DNA of 64,000 bases from Candidatus Latescibacterota bacterium (GTDB taxonomy: Bacteria; JAAXHH01), in the NCBI GenBank assembly GCA_022823465.1, contig JAJEHX010000023.1:1-64000 (forward strand), given 5' to 3'. Under the pieces are notes generated by a model. That model saw only the letters and a program-made list of their open reading frames with translations, had not been told where the DNA came from and did not search any database. A program made the translations under genes and the position numbers. Positions 10,400 through 19,620 of this stretch are shown in pieces (the first letter of the stretch is position 1; each line of letters opens with the position of its first letter).

Positions 10400-10927
10400 A
10401 TGACCTCCAACAGGTATGTCCACCATACTCCCCGTATCCATCCCTCCGCCTTCGTGGCGGAAAGCGCGGACATGATCGGGGCGGTCGGCATCGGCAAGGA
10501 CGCGAGCGTCTGGTACCAGGTGGTGATCCGGGCGGACGACGAGCCCGTAACCATCGGCGAGGGAACCAACGTGCAGGACGGCAGCGTCATCCATATCGAC
10601 ACCGGACTGCCCACCGTGCTGGGGAAGGGCGTGACCGTGGGACACCGCGCCATCGTACACGGCGCGGTAGTGGAAGACCACGTGCTGATCTCCATGGGCG
10701 CCGTGATCCTCAGCGGCGCGCGCATAGGCGAGCACAGCATCATCGGTGCCGGCGCGCTGGTGCTGGAGAACATGGAAGTGCCGTCGGGATCCCTTGTGGT
10801 GGGCGTTCCCGGACGCGTGGTACGTTCCGTCACGGACGAGCAGATCGAGCGTATTCACCGGACCGCGGAAGGGTACGTCGAACGGCGTGGAATCTATCTC
10901 GAACGGCGCGCTCTCAAAAACGCCTGA
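10400..10927 (+). CDS. gamma carbonic anhydrase-like hexapeptide-repeat protein
   Basis: left-handed beta-helix hexapeptides: ASVWYQVVIRADDEPVTIGEGTNVQDGSVIHIDTGLPTVLGKGVTVGHRAIVHGA. Confidence 0.92.
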   Translation: MTSNRYVHHTPRIHPSAFVAESADMIGAVGIGKDASVWYQVVIRADDEPVTIGEGTNVQDGSVIHIDTGLPTVLGKGVTVGHRAIVHGAVVEDHVLISMGAVILSGARIGEHSIIGAGALVLENMEVPSGSLVVGVPGRVVRSVTDEQIERIHRTAEGYVERRGIYLERRALKNA

Positions 10928-10976
10928 CCTCCCCATTTTCGACGTTCCGTACATCGTGTCCGACGTCAAAATCAAC

Positions 10977-11005
10977 TTGACTTTTACGGTCCCGAACCAT
11001 AATTT
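10977..11005 (+). promoter_or_regulatory. sigma70-type promoter upstream of tRNA-Arg
   Basis: TTGACT - 17 bp - TAATTT, about 27 bp upstream of tRNA-Arg 5' end. Confidence 0.65.
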
Positions 11006-11031
11006 TCGGTGCTCTGGTTTGCTGGCCCTGA

Positions 11032-11105
11032 GCGCCTGTAGCTCAATTGGATAGAGCACCTGACTACGGATCAGGAGGTTGGGGGTTCGACTCCCTCCGG
11101 GCGTA
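11032..11105 (+). tRNA. tRNA-Arg(ACG)
   Basis: GCGCCTGTAGCTCAATTGGATAGAGCACCTGACTACGGATCAGGAGGTTGGGGGTTCGACTCCCTCCGGGCGT; cloverleaf, anticodon ACG. Confidence 0.95.
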
Positions 11106-11126
11106 TTTTTCGCGGGACGCGGCAGC

Positions 11127-11609
11127 ATGAGAAGCAATGACGGAGAACACGAAGGATGGCTTCGGCTGGCGCTTGAAGAAGCCAGGTCGGCCGGGGCCGC
11201 TGGCGATGTGCCTGTCGGAGCCGTGATCGTACACGACGGCGTGGTGATCGGGCGGGGTCAGAACCGCGTGGAGCGATTGCGCGACCCTACGGCCCATGCC
11301 GAAATGCTGGCGATCCGAGAGGCGAGTGCCGCCCTGGGATACGAACGGCTGGCCGGAGCCGCGCTCTACGTTACGCTGGAACCCTGCGCGATGTGCGCGG
11401 GAGCGATCGTGCTGGCCCGCCTTCAGAACCTGGTGTACGGTGCGGCCGATCCCAAGACCGGGGCCTGTGGCTCCCTTCGCGATATCGTGCGGGACAACCG
11501 GCTGAATCACCAGGTGGAGGTAACTGGAGGTGTTCTGTCGGAGACCTGCTCCGAACTGCTGAAGGACTTCTTCAGAACGAAAAGGGGGGCGGGCGAGCCG
11601 GTCAGCTGA
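11127..11609 (+). CDS. tadA: tRNA-specific adenosine deaminase TadA
   Basis: DVPVGAVIVHDGVVIGRGQNRVERLRDPTAHAEMLAIREA ... LEPCAMCAGAIVLARLQNLVYGAADPKTGACGS; lies next to tRNA-Arg(ACG), its substrate class. Confidence 0.95.
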   Translation: MRSNDGEHEGWLRLALEEARSAGAAGDVPVGAVIVHDGVVIGRGQNRVERLRDPTAHAEMLAIREASAALGYERLAGAALYVTLEPCAMCAGAIVLARLQNLVYGAADPKTGACGSLRDIVRDNRLNHQVEVTGGVLSETCSELLKDFFRTKRGAGEPVS

Positions 11610-11620
11610 CCACGGATAAC

Positions 11621-11708
<88 letters not shown>

Positions 11709-11841
11709 CCTTTTATGAAGAAACATCTCAATAGCATACCCTTGAGCAAATCTTGGACGGAAAAGGGACAGTTTCACTGTAACCTTCGGTAAAGTTCGAG
11801 AAGTGTTTTCAGATGGCGAAGGCAGGGAAAGGGAAAAGTGA

Positions 11842-12142
11842 TGCCAATAAGTAGTTTTAGGGTGACCTTCCCTGAGGATGACTGCTCTTTTCGTCTATTT
11901 TATGCCAAAAATACGTTCATAAAAGCTTTGGAACACATAGGTTGGATAAAGTTGAAGGATTGAGAATAAAGGGCTGTAAATCCCGCATCACTGTTAAAGG
12001 GCGGACTTGGTTTGGTACTCGTAAAACAGTCAAGTCGGCCAGAACGTACTGCATAGTTGTGGGGATAAGCAATCGGCAGAAGAAAAGATATCTTGAGAAG
12101 GTGTGTGAAGAACTGGATATAAAAATAAATGTCGAACTCTAA
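11842..12142 (+). pseudogene. possible small gene split by a +1 frameshift near 11940 (unknown product)
   Basis: Frame 1: MPISSFRVTFPEDDCSFRLFYAKNTFIKALEHIG; frame 2 from 11942: LDKVEGLRIKGCKSRITVKGRTWFGTRKTVKSARTYCIVVGISNRQKKRYLEKVCEELDIKINVEL. Confidence 0.35.
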
Positions 12143-12628
12143 CTCTCATCACACTTAGTATAGTTTCAGCGCACTGGGTTTCCTCTACCAGCCACCTAAG
12201 GGTTTGTGTTTTACCTCGTAGTTTACCCCCCACGTACGGACGCTCCAGATTCATTTCCCCATTTGCAAACGCAGAAACCTCATTAATAAATGTCTTACAC
12301 GACACAATTGACGTCATTGTACTTGTACCCTTGACCGATACACAGAGTAAAGCTTCCTTCTGATCGAGGAGGTCAACATAGACTCATTTCAAACTGACAC
12401 GCCATTCTGGTAATATCGTGTCTATCCTGATAACATATGTGAGGAATGTCGACAGTCAGAACGATGTCTGCGCTGTAAACTCTTGTGGGCAGTTGATAGA
12501 GTCGCTAAATTACGTAATACTGGTGGTTTGCACTCCTTCTGTAGTATAGTACCTGGTCCTCCTTGCCTAGTGTGAAGATTAGGAAATCCAAGGACGATAT
12601 GACCTTTCGATCACACGTATAAGTCAAA

Positions 12629-13735
12629 ATGCAAGTAATCGATCTTTTTTGCGGTGCTGGTGGATTTGGTTTGGGTGCTAGCCGAGCCGGATTCGATGTA
12701 TCCGTATCGGTTGAAATTGATCCCCAAACGGTTTCAGTCCATCGTAAAAATCTTCCAAATTCAACGCTTTGGGAGAAAGATATTAATACTCTGTCGGGAG
12801 TGGAACTATTAAGTAATTTCGAACTCCAACATCGCGAAGTGGATGGTGTAATTGGGGGACCACCTTGTCAAGGGTTCAGCCTCATTGGACGTCGAAACGT
12901 TTGCGATCCGCGCAATCATTTATTCATTCGTTTTTTTGACATCGTAAGTGAAATAGTCCCGAAGTTTTTTTTGGCGGAGAATGTTCTAGGATTATTAAGC
13001 AAAAAAAACTCACATATCGTCAGAGAAGCACTATCTAGGGTGGAAGGAAAGTATGAGGTCTTCTCACCAATTAGACTTGTGGCTAGCAAATACGGTGTTC
13101 CCACAACCCGTGAAAGGGTGTTTTTTTTTGGATACTTGCAGGATGAGTTAAATCGGATTCAGCCTACAGACTTTATACCCGAAAATATAAAAACGGTGCG
13201 TGTAAAGGATGCATTGAAAGGATTGCCCAAAACAATAGATCCGTATTGGATTCGAGAAGAGGATGGATGGAGAAAGATTAAAAAAGTAATAACAGGGAAT
13301 TTTGGTTCGAAGCTTTACAGTCATATACCCAATGGAGTTGGAGATGGGGACGCAATTAGACGGTTCATGAAACATAGTGAGGTGTCAGGATGTCTCGGTA
13401 CTCGCCATACTGAGTTAGTGTTGCAAAGGTATTCCAAAATCGAACCAGGCAGGTGTGACCCTGTTTCAAAAAGCTATCGTCTAGATAACAACGGTTTTTG
13501 CCCAACACTTAGAGCTGGCACTACAAAGGAAATGGGTAGCTACCAAGCAGTTCGTCCGTTACATCCTTCCGAAAATCGAGTAATAACGCCACGAGAAGCT
13601 GCAAGACTTCAGGGATATCCAGATTGGTTTCAGTTTCACCCCACGAAATGGCATAGTTTCAGGCAAATTGGTAATAGCGTCAGCCCTATTCTTGCCGAAC
13701 ATATATTGCGAGTTATCAGAAGGGCACTCGATTGA
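12629..13735 (+). CDS. dcm: C5-cytosine DNA methyltransferase (Dcm-like, copy 1)
   Basis: VIDLFCGAGGFGLGASRAGFDVSVSVEID, GGPPCQGFSLIGRRN, FLAENVLGL, LQGYPDWFQFH...QIGNSVSPILA. Confidence 0.95.
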   Translation: MQVIDLFCGAGGFGLGASRAGFDVSVSVEIDPQTVSVHRKNLPNSTLWEKDINTLSGVELLSNFELQHREVDGVIGGPPCQGFSLIGRRNVCDPRNHLFIRFFDIVSEIVPKFFLAENVLGLLSKKNSHIVREALSRVEGKYEVFSPIRLVASKYGVPTTRERVFFFGYLQDELNRIQPTDFIPENIKTVRVKDALKGLPKTIDPYWIREEDGWRKIKKVITGNFGSKLYSHIPNGVGDGDAIRRFMKHSEVSGCLGTRHTELVLQRYSKIEPGRCDPVSKSYRLDNNGFCPTLRAGTTKEMGSYQAVRPLHPSENRVITPREAARLQGYPDWFQFHPTKWHSFRQIGNSVSPILAEHILRVIRRALD

Positions 13736-13745
13736 GGGGGATCTA

Positions 13746-15155
13746 ATGGACAATTTAAAGTACACGACAGTTGATGCGACGCCCGTGAAGTCCTTTTTTG
13801 TCGATATGCTTACCAGAGACATCGAATTGGACGATGCGATCTTAGATCTGCTAGATAACTGTGTCGATGGGATACTACGTCTCAGGGGCGAGAGTATCGG
13901 AGAAACTCCGTATGAGGGTTTTGAGGCTGAGATTCGATTTGATAAAGACTCGTTTTTAATATCGGATAACTGCGGGGGTATTCCTTGGAGCTTTCATGAC
14001 TACGCTTTTCGAATGGGTAAAGATAGTCAGGAAAGAGATAATGATTTGCCAACAGTTGGAGTTTATGGAATTGGGATGAAAAGGGCGATTTTTAAGATAG
14101 GAAGACAGTGTCTTATATCAACTCAGCATGATCAGGATCAGTATGAAGTAGAAATATCTCCAGAATGGATTGCGGATCAAGCTAACTGGTCAATACCAGT
14201 ACATGCAGCAGCACGCCGCGACAGGAGCGAAGATGGGACGACTATTGTCGTAGATAAATTAAACGAGAATATCGCTAAACATTTTACCTCCGATATCGAG
14301 AATTTCACACGTGAGTTAGTAAGGAAAATCGAGACACACTATGCGTTTATCATCGCTAAAGGGTTTAAAGTAACTGTAAATGGTAATGCAGTTGAACCTA
14401 GACCCACAAAGTTGATCTTCGTCGAAACAAACAATGGAAACAAACCTGTAATCAGACCGTTTATTTACAAAACTGAAGTCGACGACGTTAAGGTATACTT
14501 AACTGTCGGGTTTACAAGACCTATACCCACTCAAGAAGAAATCAACGACGAGCAGGAAGAAAAAAGGTACTCATCCATGGACGCAGGGTGGACTGTGGTC
14601 TGCAATGATCGCGCAGTTTTGTATTGTGATCGTTCGGAACTAACTGGATGGGGTGAGGCTGGAGTGCCGCGATATCATACTCAGTTTATCGCAATTTCCG
14701 GTATTGTAGAATTCCAAAGTAACGACGCATCAAAACTTCCTACCACGACCACTAAACGCGGGGTTGACGCATCTTCATATCTCTATCTACAGGTTAAGAA
14801 CAAAATGAGAGAGGGAATGGCGATGTTTACAAACTTTACAAATAAATGGAAGGGGCGAGGGGATGAATCCAAAAAGTTCATAGATTCAGGTACCCCGCAA
14901 CCGTTAGACCAAACAAAAGTGTTGGCTGAAAGACTTACGATGAATCCAGTTCATTCTGGACTGAGAGGAGAGCAATTCAAGCCTAAGCTCCCTATGCCCA
15001 AACCTGAACCAACATCAAGAAAACGGATTTCGTTTTTAAAGAAATTAGAAGAAATCCAAACTGTTCAACGATACCTATTTGGCGAGGAGGAAGTTACGGC
15101 TTCTCAAGTCGGAGAAAAGAGTTTCGATCAGATGCTGAGAGAGGCTCAGCAATGA
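13746..15155 (+). CDS. GHKL (HSP90/MutL/MORC-like) ATPase domain protein
   Basis: Bergerat-fold motifs: ELDDAILDLLDNCVDG (N box), ISDNCGGIP (G1), GVYGIGMKRA (G2); C-terminal coiled tail. Confidence 0.85.
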   Translation: MDNLKYTTVDATPVKSFFVDMLTRDIELDDAILDLLDNCVDGILRLRGESIGETPYEGFEAEIRFDKDSFLISDNCGGIPWSFHDYAFRMGKDSQERDNDLPTVGVYGIGMKRAIFKIGRQCLISTQHDQDQYEVEISPEWIADQANWSIPVHAAARRDRSEDGTTIVVDKLNENIAKHFTSDIENFTRELVRKIETHYAFIIAKGFKVTVNGNAVEPRPTKLIFVETNNGNKPVIRPFIYKTEVDDVKVYLTVGFTRPIPTQEEINDEQEEKRYSSMDAGWTVVCNDRAVLYCDRSELTGWGEAGVPRYHTQFIAISGIVEFQSNDASKLPTTTTKRGVDASSYLYLQVKNKMREGMAMFTNFTNKWKGRGDESKKFIDSGTPQPLDQTKVLAERLTMNPVHSGLRGEQFKPKLPMPKPEPTSRKRISFLKKLEEIQTVQRYLFGEEEVTASQVGEKSFDQMLREAQQ

Positions 15156-16081
15156 AACACCCTCCGTACCACCTTAGAGTAAATAAAGCGATAGACAGGT
15201 TTCTACTCGTAGAACTCGTCAATATACTTGGAAAGCAAGTTAAACTATCTGACTACACTTACTATGGGTTTGGGGGGCCGTTTCTGGAGGACTGCAAGCT
15301 CATCCATGATCAATGTCCAGAGATCAAGATCGTTTCAATTGAAAAAAACACGGAGACATTCAAAAGACAACAGTTTCATCGATTTTCAAAAAAACTCGAG
15401 TTAAGACAAGAGGATTTCACGAGTTTTATATCGGATTTCTCAAGCACAGGCGGAGAGGTGTTCTGGCTTGATTACACCAATTTGAGATATGCTCATTTCG
15501 ATGTATTCATGAGCGTTCTGGAAAGAATATCGGAAAACAGCATAGTAAAAATTACCATTCCAGCAGAATACAATGGCTTAGATTGGGAGCGTTTCCAGCG
15601 AGATTACAATCAAGTCTTACCTGCTTCGTGTAATGAGACATCCATATCGAGACCCTTACCATTTATTAAATTGCTTCTGGAAATGCTACAGATCGCATCA
15701 CAACAAGCCCTTCCAGCGGCGAGAGAGGAGATATTCCAAATTTTGGATTCGTCGCATTACAACGACCAAAGTAAAATGCTGAGCGTCACGGGCATAGTCT
15801 GCAACAAGAGCCAATCTTCACAGGTCCTAGATTGGTTCAAAAACGACTGTTTTCTGAATCCGAGTTGGGATAGTCCTCGCAGAATAGACGTTCCTATTCT
15901 AAGCATTAAGGAAAGAATGCTTCTTGAGAGGTATTTACCAACTAATGCAAAAACAGGGCGTTACATTTCGCAGGTATTGGGATATCGGATTGACGATACA
16001 AACGAAGCAAATATCGAGAAACTGAAGCAGTATGAAGGGTTTTACCAATATTATCCATACTTTGCTCGGGTCTCGATCTAA
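15152..16081 (+). CDS. methyltransferase-like (Rossmann) protein of unknown function, coupled to GHKL ATPase gene
   Basis: 4-nt overlap with upstream ORF; YYGFGGPFLEDCKLIHDQCPEIKIVSIEKNTETFKRQQFHRF...EVFWLDYTN resembles a SAM-MTase core. Confidence 0.6.
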   Translation: MKHPPYHLRVNKAIDRFLLVELVNILGKQVKLSDYTYYGFGGPFLEDCKLIHDQCPEIKIVSIEKNTETFKRQQFHRFSKKLELRQEDFTSFISDFSSTGGEVFWLDYTNLRYAHFDVFMSVLERISENSIVKITIPAEYNGLDWERFQRDYNQVLPASCNETSISRPLPFIKLLLEMLQIASQQALPAAREEIFQILDSSHYNDQSKMLSVTGIVCNKSQSSQVLDWFKNDCFLNPSWDSPRRIDVPILSIKERMLLERYLPTNAKTGRYISQVLGYRIDDTNEANIEKLKQYEGFYQYYPYFARVSI

Positions 16082-16164
16082 CCTACCGTTGATACCTTTT
16101 CGATGATGTCGTAGGCAAGATACTTGCGTTCGTTCAATCTAACGGCGTCAAGGATTAGACTCCA

Positions 16165-16917
16165 CTAAACAACCTCAATCCATGACGGCTCAAATCCGAC
16201 AGCATTCAATACGTTTTCCATTTGCAACTCTTCCGGTAGTCCTTTAATCCTGAATCTGGTGGCACTCGCAGGAATCGGCTCGATTAATGTCAACTGACTA
16301 CCGTGCGGTTGCCAGGTAAACCGGTGGGTCTCTCCCTCAAATCCCTCGAGATTGCCCCTTGCGTTTTGACGCCACGTATAGCTGTTAACCGCAAAGGGAA
16401 CTATAGGTCTTTCGAACATGGTAAACTCTCTTGTTTCCATGTTTCGAACAAACACCATGAGCCGAACGTCAGAGTAACGTCCACGTGATTCGGAAATCCG
16501 GTTGTTTTGTATTTCGAGAACTATGTTTCCAGTGGATTGAATATCAGCTGTAGGGTTGTCTACACCTGCTGAGTATGTAGGACTATTCCTTCCAATAATC
16601 AGCCGTAACGTTCTTTGTCTTTCGGGGCCCCTGCTCACCGTGGTAAGCGCGTGCGGCCTAGAGTTCTTTACAGTTTTTACGGACCAGCAGCAAGCGTTCC
16701 ACGTCACATCAGCGATTCCTAATGGAGCATTTAGTGCGGTACCATCGACCGCTTCGGCAAAGATCCGACTGAATTCGTTGCCGTCTACGTCCGATTGCCC
16801 CACAACTCGCCTGTACACCAACCGTTTGCCCAACTCTTCGATTACAGAAGGTGGAAAGCCGTTCATGGGATACGGTTCAGAAACCGTGTATCCAGATCGT
16901 GTTCTTATATTTGCCAT
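16165..16917 (-). CDS. uncharacterised protein, candidate restriction endonuclease
   Basis: GIADVTWNACCWSVKTVK (D...-xVK-type active-site-like segment); genomic position at the end of a dcm-vsr-HNH cluster. Confidence 0.45.
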   Translation of the reverse strand: MANIRTRSGYTVSEPYPMNGFPPSVIEELGKRLVYRRVVGQSDVDGNEFSRIFAEAVDGTALNAPLGIADVTWNACCWSVKTVKNSRPHALTTVSRGPERQRTLRLIIGRNSPTYSAGVDNPTADIQSTGNIVLEIQNNRISESRGRYSDVRLMVFVRNMETREFTMFERPIVPFAVNSYTWRQNARGNLEGFEGETHRFTWQPHGSQLTLIEPIPASATRFRIKGLPEELQMENVLNAVGFEPSWIEVV

Positions 16918-16976
16918 TTTAGTAAGTTGAGCTTGCAATCCTAAAATTCAAAACAATGGAACAATACTATTGTGTT

Positions 16977-17747
16977 TTAGACTGTTCCCGACCAATCACT
17001 CTGATCTTCGTCCCATACTACCTCAGTAATCAAATGTTCTAGAAGAATGGACCTTACCCGCGTTCCCTGATCGACCTTGTAACGATACACACCTTCTTGA
17101 ACTACAATCCATCCATTTTGCAAATCGTGTCCTTCGATTGCGCGGATCATGGCTCTACTGCCAACTTCGGGCCAGCCAACCAATCCAGACTCCATTCTGA
17201 AGAAACGGTCTACTTGTTCTTGATCAAAGTTTTCTTGCATAGTAGCCCAAGCAGAAACTGGACAACCAACCACCTCGTTAATATCACCCAGTTCGTAATA
17301 GCCATGCCCTCGTGCATTCTTTATTATAACTCGTTGTATCCTTTCAAATTCCGGAGCCCAGACCATTCGTTCTTCGATGCCCAAATCTAAGCATGTCTGT
17401 ATGTATCTAGATTGGTCGATTCTATCTCTTAGACCTTCGTTAGTCTTAAATGAATTTGCCGCACTTGGAAGAACTTGATCATCCGGCTTCGTAGATCCCG
17501 ATATTACCGCGGACAAAAACGCTGCGAAGTACTCTTCGTCTAAAGCGAATTGCTCATTACAACCTCGACATGCCTTAATAGTCGGTAGGTCAGGTGGGTA
17601 TGGCTTCTTCAACAGACTCTTTGACGGCACGTGATCGTTGGTAGGGTCCGAAACTCCTTGTTCGCAATATACACAATACCCTCTCAGCCTTTCGTCTGTA
17701 AACTCACGGATTTGTTTCACCAGATAATACCTATAGTGTATCGGCAA
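16977..17747 (-). CDS. HNH endonuclease domain protein
   Basis: CVYCEQGVSDPTNDHVPSKSLLKKPYPPDLPTIKACRGCNEQFALDEEYF: paired CxxC with DHVP. Confidence 0.75.
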   Translation of the reverse strand: MPIHYRYYLVKQIREFTDERLRGYCVYCEQGVSDPTNDHVPSKSLLKKPYPPDLPTIKACRGCNEQFALDEEYFAAFLSAVISGSTKPDDQVLPSAANSFKTNEGLRDRIDQSRYIQTCLDLGIEERMVWAPEFERIQRVIIKNARGHGYYELGDINEVVGCPVSAWATMQENFDQEQVDRFFRMESGLVGWPEVGSRAMIRAIEGHDLQNGWIVVQEGVYRYKVDQGTRVRSILLEHLITEVVWDEDQSDWSGTV

Positions 17748-17768
17748 TCGGCCATTCCTGAATTCTCA

Positions 17769-18254
17769 TCAAATTTGCTTAACATGTCGTCCTACGAGAT
17801 TTACGACGGACAGAATCACATCGTAGAATACGGATAGTCTTGATCTGAGGTTTGTCCTGTGTCTACCGATCATGTCGAAATCAAACGTAAAATCCTTGCG
17901 TTTTAAATCGTGTTCCCAGATACGAATTGCATTCCATTGGATGTTCTTGTAATAGGTATTTACCTTTTTGTCCCTTTTTCTATTGCGTTCGATTTTAAGA
18001 GTCCAGTATTCAGTTCTGGTGGAAGGTATGCGACAGTGTTTTTTGCACCCATGCCAAAAACATGAATCGATGAAAATCACCGTCTTGTGTTTTGGTAGAA
18101 CGATGTCCGGCTTACCATAATACTTGGATGAGTTTTTAAGGTATCTATATCCCCGCTGCCAAAGTTCTTTACGAAATGCCACCTCGATTTTACTGTCTTT
18201 ACTTTTAATTCGAGACATGATTTCGCTGCGTTTCTTCTTTGAAACTGTATCCAT
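17769..18254 (-). CDS. vsr: very short patch repair endonuclease (Vsr)
   Basis: MDTVSKKKRSEIMSRIKSKDSKIEVAFRKELWQRGYRY...YGKPDIVLPKHKTVIFIDSCFWHGCKKHC...RNRKRDKKVN. Confidence 0.95.
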   Translation of the reverse strand: MDTVSKKKRSEIMSRIKSKDSKIEVAFRKELWQRGYRYLKNSSKYYGKPDIVLPKHKTVIFIDSCFWHGCKKHCRIPSTRTEYWTLKIERNRKRDKKVNTYYKNIQWNAIRIWEHDLKRKDFTFDFDMIGRHRTNLRSRLSVFYDVILSVVNLVGRHVKQI

Positions 18255-18354
18255 AGCGAAAAGTCTCGCAAACGCATCAAATCCAATCGCAAACCCACTT
18301 TTACGGAAAAGACTCTTCGAATAAATCGACCCAGGTAATCGTTATAGTGAATAA

Positions 18355-19365
18355 CTAATGGGCGTGAATCCTATCCGACTGCTCGTTTCGGTCAAACAAT
18401 TGGCTCTGGGAAAGTCTTCTTACAGGACCTTCCTCCATTGCCTGTATCATGGATTTAGCCACAGCTTCAATCTTGGGAATGACAACGCTGTTCCCCGCTT
18501 GTTTCCTTACCTGCGCGACCGGGACCACGATTTTGAAAGAGTCCGGGAACCCTTGGAGCCTTAACATTTCTCGAGGCGTGAATCTACGTTCGCCATTCAC
18601 GGTCACGTAGTTATAAGACCCCTCCGCTCTCAGAGCACAAGTGAACGGATGAATGCCGATGTTTCCACTCTTGTTTTCGTGTAATACGACCGGACGATGC
18701 GTGACTCTTTTGTTTTGCTCTTTTAGTTTACGTTCGAGTTTAGAACGGAAGTATTCAGTCAAAAAGTGTCGTTTGTCTATCTGGGCTTCAGGTTCAAGTA
18801 CATCAGATAACGATTTCGAATCCGAACCTTTTGTTGGAAACTCAAATGGGAAATCCCTGTTGAACCCAACTAGTATTATGCGTTCTCTCTTCTGCGGAAC
18901 ACCGAAATCAAGACCATTTAGTACTTTATAGTGTACGAAATACCCCAATGCTACCAAATGGTCCAATATGACCTTGAGGGTTCTCCCCTTGTCATGCGTG
19001 GTTAACTGCTTTACGTTTTCCAACAAAAACGCCTTGGGTCTTTTCGCTTTCAAGATCCTTTCTATGTCAAAAAACAAGGTGCCTCTGGTGTCCGTAAATC
19101 CATGCCGGTTCCCGATAATACTGAATGCCTGGCACGGGAAGCCTCCGGTTAATATGTCGTGATTCGGCACCTTAGATGCGTCTATTTGGGTTATATCTCC
19201 ATGAGGTTTCTCTCCGAAATTGGCTTTGTACATCATTTGACACTGTTCATTCCATTCGGAGGTAAACACACATTTACCACCGATCCTTTCGAAGGCGATG
19301 CGAATTCCGCCTATGCCGGCGAACAAGTCTATAAAGGTAAATCTACTGTTGTTTCCGTTAGTCAT
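18355..19365 (-). CDS. dcm: C5-cytosine DNA methyltransferase (Dcm-like, copy 2)
   Basis: MTNGNNSRFTFIDLFAGIGGIRIAFERIGGKCVFTSEW, GGFPCQAFSIIGNRHGF, LLENVKQL, VPQKRERIILVG, LQGFPDSFKI...QAGNSVVIP. Confidence 0.95.
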   Translation of the reverse strand: MTNGNNSRFTFIDLFAGIGGIRIAFERIGGKCVFTSEWNEQCQMMYKANFGEKPHGDITQIDASKVPNHDILTGGFPCQAFSIIGNRHGFTDTRGTLFFDIERILKAKRPKAFLLENVKQLTTHDKGRTLKVILDHLVALGYFVHYKVLNGLDFGVPQKRERIILVGFNRDFPFEFPTKGSDSKSLSDVLEPEAQIDKRHFLTEYFRSKLERKLKEQNKRVTHRPVVLHENKSGNIGIHPFTCALRAEGSYNYVTVNGERRFTPREMLRLQGFPDSFKIVVPVAQVRKQAGNSVVIPKIEAVAKSMIQAMEEGPVRRLSQSQLFDRNEQSDRIHAH

Positions 19366-19620
19366 TTCTGAACAAGCGTCCTTTCTGACTCCGCGATAGG
19401 CCAACGAAGGTTCTCTTTTGGTGTTGTTTTGTATGTGTTCATACTAAGTGCAGATCTCAATCGAAGCAAGTGAAAGGATAATCGTCGTTTACGATGTAAA
19501 AACACTTGATTAAGGGAATCTGGACGATGCTTTGTTGTTCCCTGATTCAAGTATAACTTGATAAGTCGTTCTATCGTGGATTCGGCACCTTCCCTCCAAC
19601 AAAGGTATAGTGTTGCAAAC

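Noticed and set aside
12030-12317. 95-aa minus-strand ORF at the island edge
   Set aside because: No recognisable motif and overlaps the small plus-strand ORF; not enough support.
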